Positions 26,217 to 35,224 are shown, counted from the first letter of the stretch. The stretch is 64,000 bases of DNA from Fictibacillus arsenicus (GCF_001642935.1 NZ_CP016761.1:2790001-2854000); one strand, 5' to 3'. Program-made: numbers and translations. The notes: a model not told the origin generated them from the sequence alone.

Positions 26217-27908
26217 TTATACATGTGATTTCATATTGATTTCCATTTCTTTTAGTATTCCTGGCTGCACACTTTCAATGGCAGAAGCCGCAATCTGAAG
26301 TGCATCATCGTACTGATAATTTCGGAACGCAATTTCAGCTTCAATCAATCTGATGGAAACCGATTGATAAGAACTTCTAAATCTGTTTCCATATTGAATA
26401 AGCTTTTCAGCCAGAAATGCATTCTCAATCATTTGGGATGTCTCTTCATAGCCTTCGTTCACAGCATCATGGGCTTTATTGAGTACATAAGATACATCAG
26501 ACATTTCTAAAGGCTTTTCATCAAGCTTTTTTGAAACTTCTATAATGTATTCTTCTGCTTTTCCAATCGTAATTAAATAATGTTCTGGAAGACCAGGAAG
26601 ATTGCTTTTTTGAACCATTCGTCTTGCTTCCAGAAGCTTTCTTCTTAATTCTTTAAGACTCTGCTTTGTCTCTAATTCGTCTTTTCTTAGATTATGAAGC
26701 ATCTCTTCATACACCTTTTGAGAACGCTGAAGTTCTTCCATTTGTTTCTGCATTTCTTCCATCATTTCGCGAATAACAGAAAATGACTCTTTTTTCTCAT
26801 CGATTGATTCTTGGATAATAATGAATCGGCTTTGAAGCTTGTGGAAAAGCTTTTCAATTTTCTTTTGCATGTCAGCTTCATTCTGTTCAATTAAATAAGT
26901 GGAAGAAACAACTTCTGTCTCCACTTTAAGATTATCAATGCGTTCCTGCAGGTTTTGTATGTTAAATGTAAAGATCTCTCTCTCTTTAATAACAAACTGT
27001 TTGGAATGCACTTCATTTTCTAGCATTTCATAGAGCTGGTCCATTTTCTGAATAAGCTCATCCATATCCTTTTGAGCAGATTCTAGTTCCAATTCAAATA
27101 CTTTATTTAATGCTACTTCATTTAATTGTTTTAAAGAGGAAATCTCTTTTTCAATTCCAATGTGATGCAGTACATAACCTTGCTGTTCCATTTCTACAAA
27201 GCATGCACTAAGCTCTTTTAAAGAGACAGGTATATCAGATTGCAAAATGACAAGAAGCTCAGGAACACCTTGCATCTTGGTCTTGCAATCAGATATGCGG
27301 TTTAAACTTTCAACAAGTCTTTGTCTCGCTTCAAGATGGCTGCCTTGAACAGTTAGTGATTCAAACGTTTCAAACAGCGATTTAATTTCATCTAATTCTT
27401 TATCAAAAAGCGTTGCAGTTTGTCCTAGCGCGCGAATATGTGTTAAATAATACTTCTTTGCCTCCTGCAGCTTTTCTTTCGCTTCTACGATTTCTTCTCT
27501 ATTAAGTTCTTCACTCGTCACCAATTCATTAATTTCAGAAGTTATTTCTTTCATTCTGGCATCCATGCCGTCTAGTGCTTTATTTACACCAGTTAGAATG
27601 TTGCGGGCTTTTTTAAATCGGTATTTGTCAGTATACTCTTCTGCGTCAAAAAGGTCTTCTTCAAGATTAGGAAGGTGGGTCGTAACCATCTCATCCCATT
27701 CCTGTCGCCACATTTCAAATTTTTCTTCTGTTTCCCCGATCATCGCCATTCCCTTAACCCTTGAAATTTCTTCTGTTAAAGGACGGTTCATAATTTGCAT
27801 TTTCCATGCTTCCAAGCGGTCAATTTCTTTATATATTCTTCGGCGCGACATGGTACCGTAAAGGATTAATGCTAGGAATGTAACTATGGCAATGACTATG
27901 TATATCAT
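26217..27908 (-). CDS. ezrA: Septation ring formation regulator EzrA
   Basis: A 563-residue membrane-anchored spectrin-like protein that limits FtsZ ring assembly and links it to the cell wall machinery. One N-terminal membrane helix (about residues 2-19) is followed by long helical coiled-coil repeats. The conserved C-terminal block LIQYGNRFRSSYQSVSIRL (the QNR-type patch used for medial localisation) and NYQYDDALQIAASAIE are present. The ATG at 27908 is used; the upstream GTG overlaps the GAAGGGG ribosome site. Confidence 0.95.
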   Translation of the reverse strand: MIYIVIAIVTFLALILYGTMSRRRIYKEIDRLEAWKMQIMNRPLTEEISRVKGMAMIGETEEKFEMWRQEWDEMVTTHLPNLEEDLFDAEEYTDKYRFKKARNILTGVNKALDGMDARMKEITSEINELVTSEELNREEIVEAKEKLQEAKKYYLTHIRALGQTATLFDKELDEIKSLFETFESLTVQGSHLEARQRLVESLNRISDCKTKMQGVPELLVILQSDIPVSLKELSACFVEMEQQGYVLHHIGIEKEISSLKQLNEVALNKVFELELESAQKDMDELIQKMDQLYEMLENEVHSKQFVIKEREIFTFNIQNLQERIDNLKVETEVVSSTYLIEQNEADMQKKIEKLFHKLQSRFIIIQESIDEKKESFSVIREMMEEMQKQMEELQRSQKVYEEMLHNLRKDELETKQSLKELRRKLLEARRMVQKSNLPGLPEHYLITIGKAEEYIIEVSKKLDEKPLEMSDVSYVLNKAHDAVNEGYEETSQMIENAFLAEKLIQYGNRFRSSYQSVSIRLIEAEIAFRNYQYDDALQIAASAIESVQPGILKEMEINMKSHV

Positions 27909-28121
27909 TGGAGGCACCCCTTCTACTGTTCTATTTCTTTAATTCCCTGTATTATGTATTAATAATTTCATTTTCTATTTGATAGGTTTATCTGTGTATA
28001 AAATTGCAGTTTAATGCTTTTATGATAACATGTAAACACACATTTGACGCAAAAAAATTGCATAATTTGATAATTTTTTTCCAAATTAATGAAGATTTTG
28101 TCGAAAGGAGGAGGAAAAAGG

Positions 28122-28955
28122 TTGTATTATGATGGACACGTTCATACTCCATTTTGTCCGCATGGTTCTAATGACACATTCGAAAAGTATATTGAAAGAG
28201 CTATATCCCTTGGAATAAAAGGCATTTCGTTTACTGAACATGCCCCATTACCTAAAAATTTTGCAGATCCCACTCCTGCTAAAGACAGTGCAATGCTGTA
28301 TTCAGATTTGAATCATTATTTTCAAAAACTGCAAAAAGTAAAAAAGACTTACAAAAAATTCATCACGATTAAAACAGGTTTGGAAATTGATTTTATTGAA
28401 GGATATGAACAGGAGACAGAACAATTGCTTCGGGAAGTTTCGCCTGAACTGGACGATGCCATTCTTTCTGTCCACTTTTTGCAGATCGAGGGAAAACATT
28501 TTTGCATGGATTATGATGAGAATGTTTTTGAAGAGATGGTCAGGAAATCGGGAAGTTTAGCTTTAGTTTATAAAAATTATTTTTCTGCAGTGAAAAAATC
28601 TGTTAAACACTCATTCAAAAGCTTTCAACCGCTTAGAATCGGTCATATAACTCTAGCTAAAAAGTTTCAGAAGCTGTTCCCAGCAGATTTCAGTATCGAA
28701 GAAGACATCCATAATATTTTAATTGAAATCTCTGAGCGAGGAATGTCTTTAGACTACAATGGCGCTGGTGCTGTTAAACCTTTTTGTGGGGAGCCTTATC
28801 CGCCAAGCTGGATTATTAAAGAAGCGCAGAAAAGAAAAATCCCTCTCGTATACGGGTCAGACGCCCATAGCGCTAAGGGACTCGGTCAAGGACTTGAACA
28901 ACTAGATCAATATGCAAAATTAACTTCCCCACTTCTCTTGGATAGAGCCAAATAA
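28122..28955 (+). CDS. hisJ: Histidinol-phosphatase HisJ family
   Basis: PHP-fold phosphatase converting histidinol phosphate to histidinol. 277 residues from a TTG start at 28122, which follows GGAGGAGGAAAAAGG; the upstream in-frame ATG at 28089 has no ribosome site. Metal ligands are visible in DGHVHTPFCPHG, FTEHAPLP, GLEIDFIEGYE, LSVHFLQ, IGHITL and YGSDAHSAKG. Its 3' end overlaps the convergent refZ by 36 bases. No other his genes are near, as in B. subtilis. Confidence 0.92.
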   Translation: MYYDGHVHTPFCPHGSNDTFEKYIERAISLGIKGISFTEHAPLPKNFADPTPAKDSAMLYSDLNHYFQKLQKVKKTYKKFITIKTGLEIDFIEGYEQETEQLLREVSPELDDAILSVHFLQIEGKHFCMDYDENVFEEMVRKSGSLALVYKNYFSAVKKSVKHSFKSFQPLRIGHITLAKKFQKLFPADFSIEEDIHNILIEISERGMSLDYNGAGAVKPFCGEPYPPSWIIKEAQKRKIPLVYGSDAHSAKGLGQGLEQLDQYAKLTSPLLLDRAK

Positions 28956-29606
28956 TGGCGCTTGAACAGCAGACAGCAGGGGATTTTTTCTTTCGGTTTG
29001 GCACACGCACTTATCAAACCAATTAACCATCCACTTTTTGTAAGGTTTAATGAAAGTCTCCGTTTCCGCTGAAATCTGATAGACTTCAGATAAATACAAG
29101 GGATGCAAAAACGGTAGCATCATCATATCTTTAAATTGAATCGTCAAAAAATCTATTGGCTGTTTCCGGAACTCCTTTTTCTTCATACCTTTCTCAAACA
29201 TCGTTTGCAAAAAATATTTTTCTTTTACAAGATAAGTTGACATCAGTTCACGAACAAGAGTTGAATCGAGCGTCATTTCCCGATAAACGAATCGAGCAAG
29301 CGGCAGATTCTTTTGCTGGTAAACCAATAGCGTCTCTACAAGTTCAATAAAACTGCCTTTAACCGATGAAGACCTTGAAGTATGATACACGATCTCGATT
29401 CTTCTGATATACCCTTCAAAAAATGAAGTGATCAGTTCTTCAAGCAGCCCCTTTTTACCGCCAAAGTGGTATGAGATCAGTGCGAGGTTCACACCTGCTT
29501 TTTTTGCGATCTGTCTTACAGTCGTACCTTTAAACCCTTGGCTTGTAAAAAGATAAATAGCTGCTTCAGCAATTTTAAGCTTCGTTTCTGCTGTATCTTT
29601 CTTCAT
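28920..29606 (-). CDS. refZ: TetR-family DNA-binding protein RefZ
   Basis: A 228-residue TetR-type regulator that binds motifs around the origin and helps position the chromosome and the FtsZ ring at sporulation onset (yttP in B. subtilis). The N-terminal helix-turn-helix is TSQGFKGTTVRQIAKKAGVNLALISYHFGGKKGLLEEL (split: TVRQIAKKAGVNLALISYHF is the core). Start chosen at the ATG 29606; the GTG nine bases earlier sits too close to AGGAAGGA. Overlaps the 3' end of hisJ; no terminator seen. Confidence 0.92.
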   Translation of the reverse strand: MKKDTAETKLKIAEAAIYLFTSQGFKGTTVRQIAKKAGVNLALISYHFGGKKGLLEELITSFFEGYIRRIEIVYHTSRSSSVKGSFIELVETLLVYQQKNLPLARFVYREMTLDSTLVRELMSTYLVKEKYFLQTMFEKGMKKKEFRKQPIDFLTIQFKDMMMLPFLHPLYLSEVYQISAETETFIKPYKKWMVNWFDKCVCQTERKNPLLSAVQAPLFGSIQEKWGS

Positions 29607-29756
29607 TTTTTTCACCGTCCTTCCTTATGTATAAAATTCTTCTGCCGAAGACATAAACCTTTAATAATCGCTCGACAAATAAGGGCTCAAGGGTGTATAG
29701 TTCAACATAATTTGATAGGATAGAATAAACAATTTATCAGGTTTGGAGGAATCTTG

Positions 29757-30242
29757 ATGTTTTCCGTTCAACAATATAGTACTGACAGAAATAAAGCTTA
29801 TGATCTTTTGTGCAAACAGCTTTCAGCACTTCTTGCAGGTGAAACAAATGCAACAGCAAATTTAGCTAATGCATCTGCTTTGTTAAATCAATTCTTGGAT
29901 AGAGTAAATTGGGTTGGTTTTTACACATTTGAAGAAGAATCAAACCAGCTTGTTTTAGGACCTTTCCAAGGACTTCCTGCTTGTGTAAGAATCCCTTTAG
30001 GAAAAGGTGTTTGTGGTACATCTGCTCAAAATCAGGAAACTCTTGTCGTTAAAGATGTACACGAATTTCCAGGTCACATCGCATGCGATGCAGCATCTCA
30101 ATCAGAAATCGTCGTTCCTCTTGTAAAAAACGGGAAGCTTTTAGGCGTTCTAGATATCGACAGCCCTGAAAAAGAAAGATTCGATGAAGTGGATCGGGAG
30201 AATTTAGAAAAGTTTACAAACATATTGCTTCAACACATTTAA
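29757..30242 (+). CDS. ytsP: GAF-domain free methionine-R-sulfoxide reductase (YtsP type)
   Basis: A 161-residue GAF protein of the fRMsr family, which reduces free methionine-(R)-sulfoxide. The three family cysteines are all present: Cys76 in GLPACVRIP, Cys86 in GKGVCGTSA and Cys110 in FPGHIACDAAS, supporting activity rather than a pure sensor role. The ATG follows GGAGGAATCTTG. It is convergent with megL, which also acts on methionine; this may be coincidence. Confidence 0.92.
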   Translation: MFSVQQYSTDRNKAYDLLCKQLSALLAGETNATANLANASALLNQFLDRVNWVGFYTFEEESNQLVLGPFQGLPACVRIPLGKGVCGTSAQNQETLVVKDVHEFPGHIACDAASQSEIVVPLVKNGKLLGVLDIDSPEKERFDEVDRENLEKFTNILLQHI

Positions 30243-30250
30243 TCAAAATT

Positions 30251-30285
30251 AAAAAGCACTGAGCAAAAACTGCTCAGTGCTTTTT
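30251..30285. terminator. Bidirectional terminator (ytsP / megL)
   Basis: AAAAAGCACTGAGCA/TGCTCAGTGCTTTTT, a perfect 15-bp stem with a five-base loop between convergent genes. Confidence 0.92.
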
Positions 30286-30287
30286 GA

Positions 30288-31466
30288 TTATATTTTATTT
30301 AATGCCTGTTCCAGGTCACTCCAGATATCTTCCCAAGCTTCTAGACCAATGGATAAACGCAGAAGCTGATCATTAATTCCCATTTGCTTTCTGCTTTCTT
30401 CAGGAACAACCGCATGGGTCATGGTTGCAGGGTGCTGAATCAGAGTTTCTGCGTCTCCAAGACTGACCGCAATTTTTATTAATTGTAACGAATTCATAAA
30501 AGATTGAGCAGCAGCTTTATCTCCTTTAATCTGAAAACTTATAAGACCTCCTGCATTTTTCATTTGCTTATTTGCCAGTTCGTATTGAGGAAATTCGGGG
30601 TCACCAGGGAACAGAATCGTTTCTACTGCTGGATGTTCTTTTAGCAATTCTGAAAGTTTTTTTGCATTTTCACAATGACGGTCCATTCGTACAGGCAATG
30701 TCTTTATACCGCGCAGCAGCAGCCATGCATCAAATGGAGACATGACACCGCCTATATCTTTTTGAGTTGTCATAGCAAGATGACTCATAAGTTCATTGCT
30801 GCCTACTGCCAGCCCGCCTATAACATCACCATGGCCGCATAAATATTTTGTTGCGCTATGAATGACAACATCACAACCTAATTCAAGCGGACGCTGCAAG
30901 TATGGCGAAGAAAAAGTATTATCTACCACAACAGGTATACCATATTCCTTTGCGATCCTTGCTACCATTTCTATATCCACAAGCTTCATTGTAGGATTAA
31001 TTGGAGACTCAATATAAATGACAGTTGTATGATCTGTAATAGATCCTCGTATAGAATCTTCATCACTCATGGAGTGAAAATCGTGTGTGATATGATATTT
31101 CTCTTCCATTAGCTGCAAAAGACCGAACGTACAGCCATACACACCTTCTGAACAAAGAATATGATCACCCGTTTTAGTAAGACCAAGTAAAATAGCTGAT
31201 ACTGCAGCCATTCCGGATCCAAAAGCCAGTCCTTTTTCACCACTTTCCATAGAAGCAATCCGTTCTTCAAGCATCGCAACAGTTGGATTGCTTAACCGTG
31301 AATAAATGTATCCTTCTTGTTCACCAGCAAAACGGCTTGCTCCAGTTTCAGCGGTATCAAACACAAACGTAGACGTCTGAAATATTGGAGGAGACAAACT
31401 TCCATGATGCTGCAGAGCATGATAGCCTTTATGAATTACTTCAGTTTCAAAGCGTTTTGTATCCAT
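30288..31466 (-). CDS. megL: Methionine gamma-lyase / cystathionine gamma-lyase-like PLP enzyme
   Basis: A 392-residue Cys/Met-metabolism PLP enzyme. PLP lysine is Lys207 in IHSATKYLCGHGD; the PLP phosphate region is FGSGMAAVSA. Cys112 in VYGCTFGLL matches the active-site cysteine that marks methionine gamma-lyases, and QKDIGG follows where MGLs carry their KD pair. Methionine degradation to methanethiol, 2-oxobutyrate and ammonia is therefore the best guess; cystathionine gamma-lyase remains possible. A full cre site overlies its transcription start. Confidence 0.82.
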   Translation of the reverse strand: MDTKRFETEVIHKGYHALQHHGSLSPPIFQTSTFVFDTAETGASRFAGEQEGYIYSRLSNPTVAMLEERIASMESGEKGLAFGSGMAAVSAILLGLTKTGDHILCSEGVYGCTFGLLQLMEEKYHITHDFHSMSDEDSIRGSITDHTTVIYIESPINPTMKLVDIEMVARIAKEYGIPVVVDNTFSSPYLQRPLELGCDVVIHSATKYLCGHGDVIGGLAVGSNELMSHLAMTTQKDIGGVMSPFDAWLLLRGIKTLPVRMDRHCENAKKLSELLKEHPAVETILFPGDPEFPQYELANKQMKNAGGLISFQIKGDKAAAQSFMNSLQLIKIAVSLGDAETLIQHPATMTHAVVPEESRKQMGINDQLLRLSIGLEAWEDIWSDLEQALNKI

Positions 31467-31497
31467 CTCGAGTTCTCCTTTTAGGACGATTTAAAAA

Positions 31498-31511
31498 TGT
31501 AAGCGCTTTCT
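31498..31511 (-). promoter_or_regulatory. cre (CcpA operator) at megL
   Basis: TGTAAGCGCTTTCT (plus strand) matches all 14 positions of TGWAARCGYTWNCW. It lies just downstream of the megL -10 element, the classic position for CcpA repression. Confidence 0.75.
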
Positions 31512-31519
31512 TAATTATT

Positions 31520-31548
31520 ATCATATATGATTGAGTACTTTTTTACAA
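31520..31548 (-). promoter_or_regulatory. Sigma-A promoter of megL
   Basis: On the minus strand, TTGTAA (31548-31543), a 17-bp spacer and TATGAT (31525-31520). Transcription should start near 31513, at the edge of the cre site. Confidence 0.65.
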
Positions 31549-31586
31549 ATTGTCCTCTAAAATTTTTGTGTGTATAACAGGCATGG

Positions 31587-31616
31587 TTGACATAAGGGAC
31601 AAAAAAAGTTTATACT
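31587..31616 (+). promoter_or_regulatory. Sigma-A promoter of rpsD
   Basis: A consensus TTGACA (31587-31592), an 18-bp spacer and TATACT (31611-31616). It produces a leader of about 190 nt before the rpsD ATG. Confidence 0.75.
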
Positions 31617-31619
31617 GTT

Positions 31620-31812
31620 CTTTGTGTAAAATAAGTAGCACTGTGCCCATCAACAGTTATTATTTTGTACCTTGATTTTTCAAATCAGGGAACACCGTGT
31701 AGCTTCATGGCTGCTGAAGTGAAAGTGTTTTTCATACAAAATAAGCTCTTGAAAAGGTCATAGTCACTGTATTGTTTTAACACAAAACAAACAAGTGAAG
31801 GAGGAGTCATTA
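31620..31812 (+). ncRNA. rpsD leader, probable S4 autoregulatory region
   Basis: A leader of about 190 nt separates the promoter from rpsD. It contains several short inverted repeats, such as GATTTTTCAAATC (31674-31686) and GCTTCA...TGAAGT near 31702-31719. B. subtilis rpsD is known to be repressed by S4 binding its leader; I infer the same role from position and length, not from a checked structure. Confidence 0.55.
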
Positions 31813-32415
31813 ATGGCTCGTTATACAGGTTCAACATGGAAAGTTTCCCGTCGTCTTGGAATTTCTCTAAGCGGAACAGGAAAAGAATTATCAAAGCGTC
31901 CTTACGCTCCAGGACAACATGGTCCTACTCAACGTAAGAAAATCTCTGAATATGGTTTACAACTACAAGAGAAGCAAAAGCTTCGTTTCATGTACGGTGT
32001 AAATGAGCGTCAATTCCGCCGCATTTTCAATGATGCTGGTAAAATGCCTGGTATCCATGGTGAAAACTTCATGGCTCTATTAGAAGCTCGTTTAGACAAC
32101 GTTGTTTACCGTCTTGGTCTTGCTCGCACACGCCGTGCAGCTCGTCAATTAGTAAACCACGGTCACATCACAGTAAACGGAAAGCGTGTTGACATCGCTT
32201 CTTACCGTCTTTCTCCTGGAGATGTAATCGGAGTTCGTGAAAAGTCACGCAACCTTACTGCTGTTAAAGAAGCTATCGAAGTAAACAACTTCGTACCTGA
32301 CTTCTTAACTTTTGACGAAAACAAATTGGAAGGTACTTTCACTCGCTTACCAGAGCGTTCTGAGCTTCCAGCTGAGATCACAGAACAACTTATCGTTGAA
32401 TACTATTCTCGTTAA
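31813..32415 (+). CDS. rpsD: 30S ribosomal protein S4
   Basis: A 200-residue primary 16S rRNA-binding protein of the small subunit body, also a translational repressor of its own gene. The N-terminal domain begins [16 protein letters not shown]; the S4 RNA-binding domain is [30 protein letters not shown] (core [10 protein letters not shown], residues about 90-155). No zinc-binding cysteines are present. The ATG follows AAGGAGGAGTCATTA. Codon use is visibly more biased (GTTCGT, CGTCGT, GGTGAA types) than neighbours, as for a highly expressed gene. Confidence 0.97.
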   Translation: MARYTGSTWKVSRRLGISLSGTGKELSKRPYAPGQHGPTQRKKISEYGLQLQEKQKLRFMYGVNERQFRRIFNDAGKMPGIHGENFMALLEARLDNVVYRLGLARTRRAARQLVNHGHITVNGKRVDIASYRLSPGDVIGVREKSRNLTAVKEAIEVNNFVPDFLTFDENKLEGTFTRLPERSELPAEITEQLIVEYYSR

Positions 32416-32421
32416 GAGTTT

Positions 32422-32458
32422 AAAAAACCTGAAACCCATTATGGGCTTCAGGTTTTTT
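32422..32458 (+). terminator. Intrinsic terminator of rpsD
   Basis: AAAAAACCTGAA and TTCAGGTTTTTT arms with an inner CCCAT/ATGGG pairing, six bases after the stop. Confidence 0.9.
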
Positions 32459-32467
32459 CTTCTTCTA

Positions 32468-32865
32468 AGGCTATTTTCTAAAAGATTGTTGCTTTTGGTT
32501 CAATTTTCCATCCTTTTCATTGACAAGGTGATTGAAGTGCAAGGTGCGAGACGAAAAGCGTAAGCGTCATTTTAGTTAGCCCTATCTCCTGTCCTTTGTT
32601 GATGCAAGTTCACGGTACGTGTTCTTAAATTTATTACACGTTAGCTCAGAATTATTGAGTTTGGCTCAAAAACGCCGAGTTACGCTCAAGATCCACTCGT
32701 TTCGCTCAAACTACCTTTGGTTTCGCTCAAAATCTTCCTTTTTCGCTCAAAGTAACTAAAAACGAGGATAGCACTCGAGAGGCTCACCGCACGCTCCGCG
32801 GAAAGCGAGCATCCTGTAACGGAAATCAACCACTACCAAGAGCAACAAAGATTGCGAAAACAGTC
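32468..32865 (-). repeat. Dispersed GC-rich element copy 4 (B' to A'), with an array inside
   Basis: Starts GGCTATTTTCTAAAAGATTG and ends with GCTCACCGCACGCTCCGCGG...AGCAACAAAGATTGCGAAAACAGTC. The normal central hairpin is missing; a 20-bp phased array (32644-32750) and AT-rich sequence occupy its place, making this copy about 400 bp. Confidence 0.8.
32644..32755. repeat. 20/21-bp phased array 2 (core CGCTCAAA)
   Basis: GCTCA recurs at 32644, 32664, 32684, 32704, 32725 and 32745 (steps 20, 20, 20, 21, 20). The best unit starts are TTTCGCTCAAA and the 10-bp stretches between cores differ. It is nested inside a copy of the dispersed element. Confidence 0.75.
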
Positions 32866-32903
32866 TTTTAATGTATATTATTTATTTTTTATTTGTGAAA
32901 ACA

Positions 32904-32953
32904 AAAAATCGGGGCTCCCAAAAGTAAGTTTACATTACTTTTGGGACAGCCCC
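32904..32953 (-). terminator. Intrinsic terminator of the aldo/keto reductase locus
   Basis: GGGGCT-CCCAAAAGTAA and TTACTTTTGGG-AC-AGCCCC arms (17 bp with a two-base bulge) with a T6 run on the minus strand. Confidence 0.9.
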
Positions 32954-32965
32954 TTCTTTCGTTTA

Positions 32966-33868
32966 TTAATCTACTTCTTTCCCCATGCTCTCTTGAAGAA
33001 TATCAAACCATTGTTCACGGGTTAAAGTGATATTTGCAGCATTGATCGCTGATTGAATCCGCTTCATTTGTCCGCTGCCGACAATCGGCATCACTTCTGC
33101 AGGATGAGCAAGCAGCCATGCATAGGCAACTTCATCTATCGACGCAGCACCTGTTTCTTTTGCAACTTTCTCAAGAACTTTCCTTGCTCTTAGACTTTTT
33201 TCATCTTGTCCTTTAAAAAGTTTTCCTCCAGCTAATGGAGACCAAGCCATAGGTTTAATGTTTTCTTTTTGAAGATAATTAATCGTGCCATCAAAGAAAG
33301 ACTGTTCATGAAGTACTGATAATTCAATCTGATTTGTTACTAAAGGGCCATTGAATTCACGCTGCAACATTTCCATTTGGCGCGGCGTGAAATTAGAAAC
33401 GCCAAAGTGCCTTACTTTTCATTGTTCTTTTAATTGATGAAAAGCTTCAGCCGTTTCGTACGGATCCATAAAAGGATCTGGGCGATGAATCAAAAGAACA
33501 TCGAGATATTCAGTGTTCATCTTTTGCAATGAATTCTCAGCAGACTTAATGATATGCTCTTTGCTTGTGTCGTAGGATTTTATCTTATGATGCGGTCTGT
33601 TTTCCGATACCAGTTTGATGCCGCATTTTGTAACGATTTGAATATCTTTTCTTAGTGATGGTTTTAAAGCAAGAGCTTGTCCAAAGATTTCTTCACACAT
33701 ATAATTTCCATAAATATCTGCATGATCAAATGTCGTAATGCCTGCTTCTATACATTGCTCTACAAGATGAAGTAATTCTTCTGAGGTTAAGTTCCATTCA
33801 GCTAAACGCCAGTGTCCGTGAATGATTTGTGAGAAAGAAAGATCTTCTGCGATTTGAATTCGTTTCAT
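32966..33868 (-). pseudogene. Aldo/keto reductase (YdhF type) with one in-frame TGA
   Basis: Two reading-frame pieces, 33868-33419 and 33418-32966, are in the same frame and join into a 300-residue NADPH-dependent aldo/keto reductase like E. coli YdhF. Catalytic residues are intact: DHADIYG (Asp, Tyr), TKCGIK (Lys) and LLIHRPDPF (His). The only lesion is TGA at 33421-33419, between LKEQ and KVRHFGVSNFTPRQ, where relatives have Gly (GGA to TGA, one base). The ATG follows AAGGATG. It is a recent pseudogene, a sequencing error, or a gene relying on UGA read-through. Confidence 0.85.
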
Positions 33869-33894
33869 AGCTGCACATCCTTTCGAAAATAGAG

Positions 33895-33920
33895 AAGAAC
33901 CCTATAGTTAAAGGGTTCTT
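33895..33920 (-). terminator. Intrinsic terminator of tyrS
   Basis: AAGAACCCT/AGGGTTCTT stem with a seven-base loop between tyrS and the downstream reductase locus. Confidence 0.8.
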
Positions 33921-33932
33921 TCCTTTATATAT

Positions 33933-35192
33933 TTAGTATCTGATTAATGTGTACTTCTTCTTCCCTCTTCTAAGGATAACAAAACGATTTTCGATTCTGT
34001 CTTTCGCATCAATCGTATATGAGAGGTCTTGAACCTTGTCGCCATTTACAGAAACAGCACCGTTTGTCACATCTTCTCTTGCCTGACGCTTAGATGGAGA
34101 AATCTTTGCTTCAACTAAAAGATCTACAATGTTCATGTCCGCTTGGTTCTCTACAGAAAACGATGGAACATCTTTAAATCCTTGTTCGATTTCATTTGCA
34201 GTAAGATCGCTAAGATTCCCGCTGAATAGTGCTTCAGTTATTTTCACTGCTTGAAGGTATGCTTTTTCTCCATGAACAAGCGTTGTTACTTCACGTCCTA
34301 AAGCTTTTTGCGCTTCACGCTTTTCAGGAGCTTCAGCCATTGATTTTTCAAGATCTGCAATTTGGTCCTTAGATAAGAATGTAAAGTATTTCAGCCAGTT
34401 AATAACGTCAGCATCTGCTGCATTCACCCAGAACTGGTAGAACTCATATGGCGTCGTTTTTTCAGCATCTAACCAAATTGTTCCTGATGCTGTTTTCCCG
34501 AACTTTGTGCCATCCGCTTTAGTAATCAAAGGTATGGTTAATCCAAAAGCCTTCTCTTCTTCTCCAGATCGTCTGATTAACTCCATTCCTGCAGTAATGT
34601 TGCCCCACTGATCACTTCCGCCGATCTGCAGCTTAATATCTTCTTTTTGGAAAAGATTTAAGAAGTCATAAGACTGCAAAATCATGTATGAAAACTCAGT
34701 AAAAGAAATACCGCCTTCTAAACGTGAATCTACAGAATCCTTAGCAAGCATGTAGTTAATAGAGAAATTCTTCCCTACATCCCGCAGAAATTCAATCATT
34801 GTAAGTTCGCTAAGCCAATCGTAGTTATTCACTGTATTTGCAGGGTTACCTTCTCTTTCAAAATCAAGTAGCCTGGAAAGCTGGCTTTTAATTTTTTCCG
34901 TCCATTGAACGACGATTTCAGCTTCGTTTAATGTTCTTTCTGTCTGTCTTCCGCTAGGGTCACCAATCAAACCTGTACCTCCGCCGACAAGAGCATAAGG
35001 CTGATGCCCTGCTTCCTGAAATCTTCTTAATGTAAGAATCGGCAGTAAGTTACCAATATGAAGACTGTCTGCTGTAGGATCAAATCCACAGTAGAGCTTT
35101 ACTTTACCGCTTTCAAGTTCTTTTTCAAGCCCTTCTCGATCTGTAACCTGATTAAGCAGACCTCTAAATTCTAAGTCTTGTAAAATGTTCAT
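33933..35192 (-). CDS. tyrS: Tyrosyl-tRNA synthetase
   Basis: Class Ic aminoacyl-tRNA synthetase, 419 residues. The HIGH-type motif is HIGN at residues 45-48 following YCGFDPTADSL; the KMSKS-type motif is KFGKT near residue 230, as in other Bacillus TyrS; the C-terminal S4-like RNA-binding domain starts near 350 (SPSKRQAREDVTNGAVSVNG). Expression is controlled by the T-box leader directly upstream. Divergent from the penicillin-binding protein gene. Confidence 0.97.
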   Translation of the reverse strand: MNILQDLEFRGLLNQVTDREGLEKELESGKVKLYCGFDPTADSLHIGNLLPILTLRRFQEAGHQPYALVGGGTGLIGDPSGRQTERTLNEAEIVVQWTEKIKSQLSRLLDFEREGNPANTVNNYDWLSELTMIEFLRDVGKNFSINYMLAKDSVDSRLEGGISFTEFSYMILQSYDFLNLFQKEDIKLQIGGSDQWGNITAGMELIRRSGEEEKAFGLTIPLITKADGTKFGKTASGTIWLDAEKTTPYEFYQFWVNAADADVINWLKYFTFLSKDQIADLEKSMAEAPEKREAQKALGREVTTLVHGEKAYLQAVKITEALFSGNLSDLTANEIEQGFKDVPSFSVENQADMNIVDLLVEAKISPSKRQAREDVTNGAVSVNGDKVQDLSYTIDAKDRIENRFVILRRGKKKYTLIRY

Positions 35193-35224
35193 CTCTTTCT
35201 TTCCTTTCTCTTTTTAATGGCAAT

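Noticed and set aside
31467-31560. SAM riboswitch or methionine T-box before megL
   Set aside because: The promoter is only about 80 bp from the start and the short leader contains just the cre site.
32966-33868. Frameshift or two separate genes in the aldo/keto reductase locus
   Set aside because: Both pieces are in the same frame with no missing residues; a single TGA is the only lesion.
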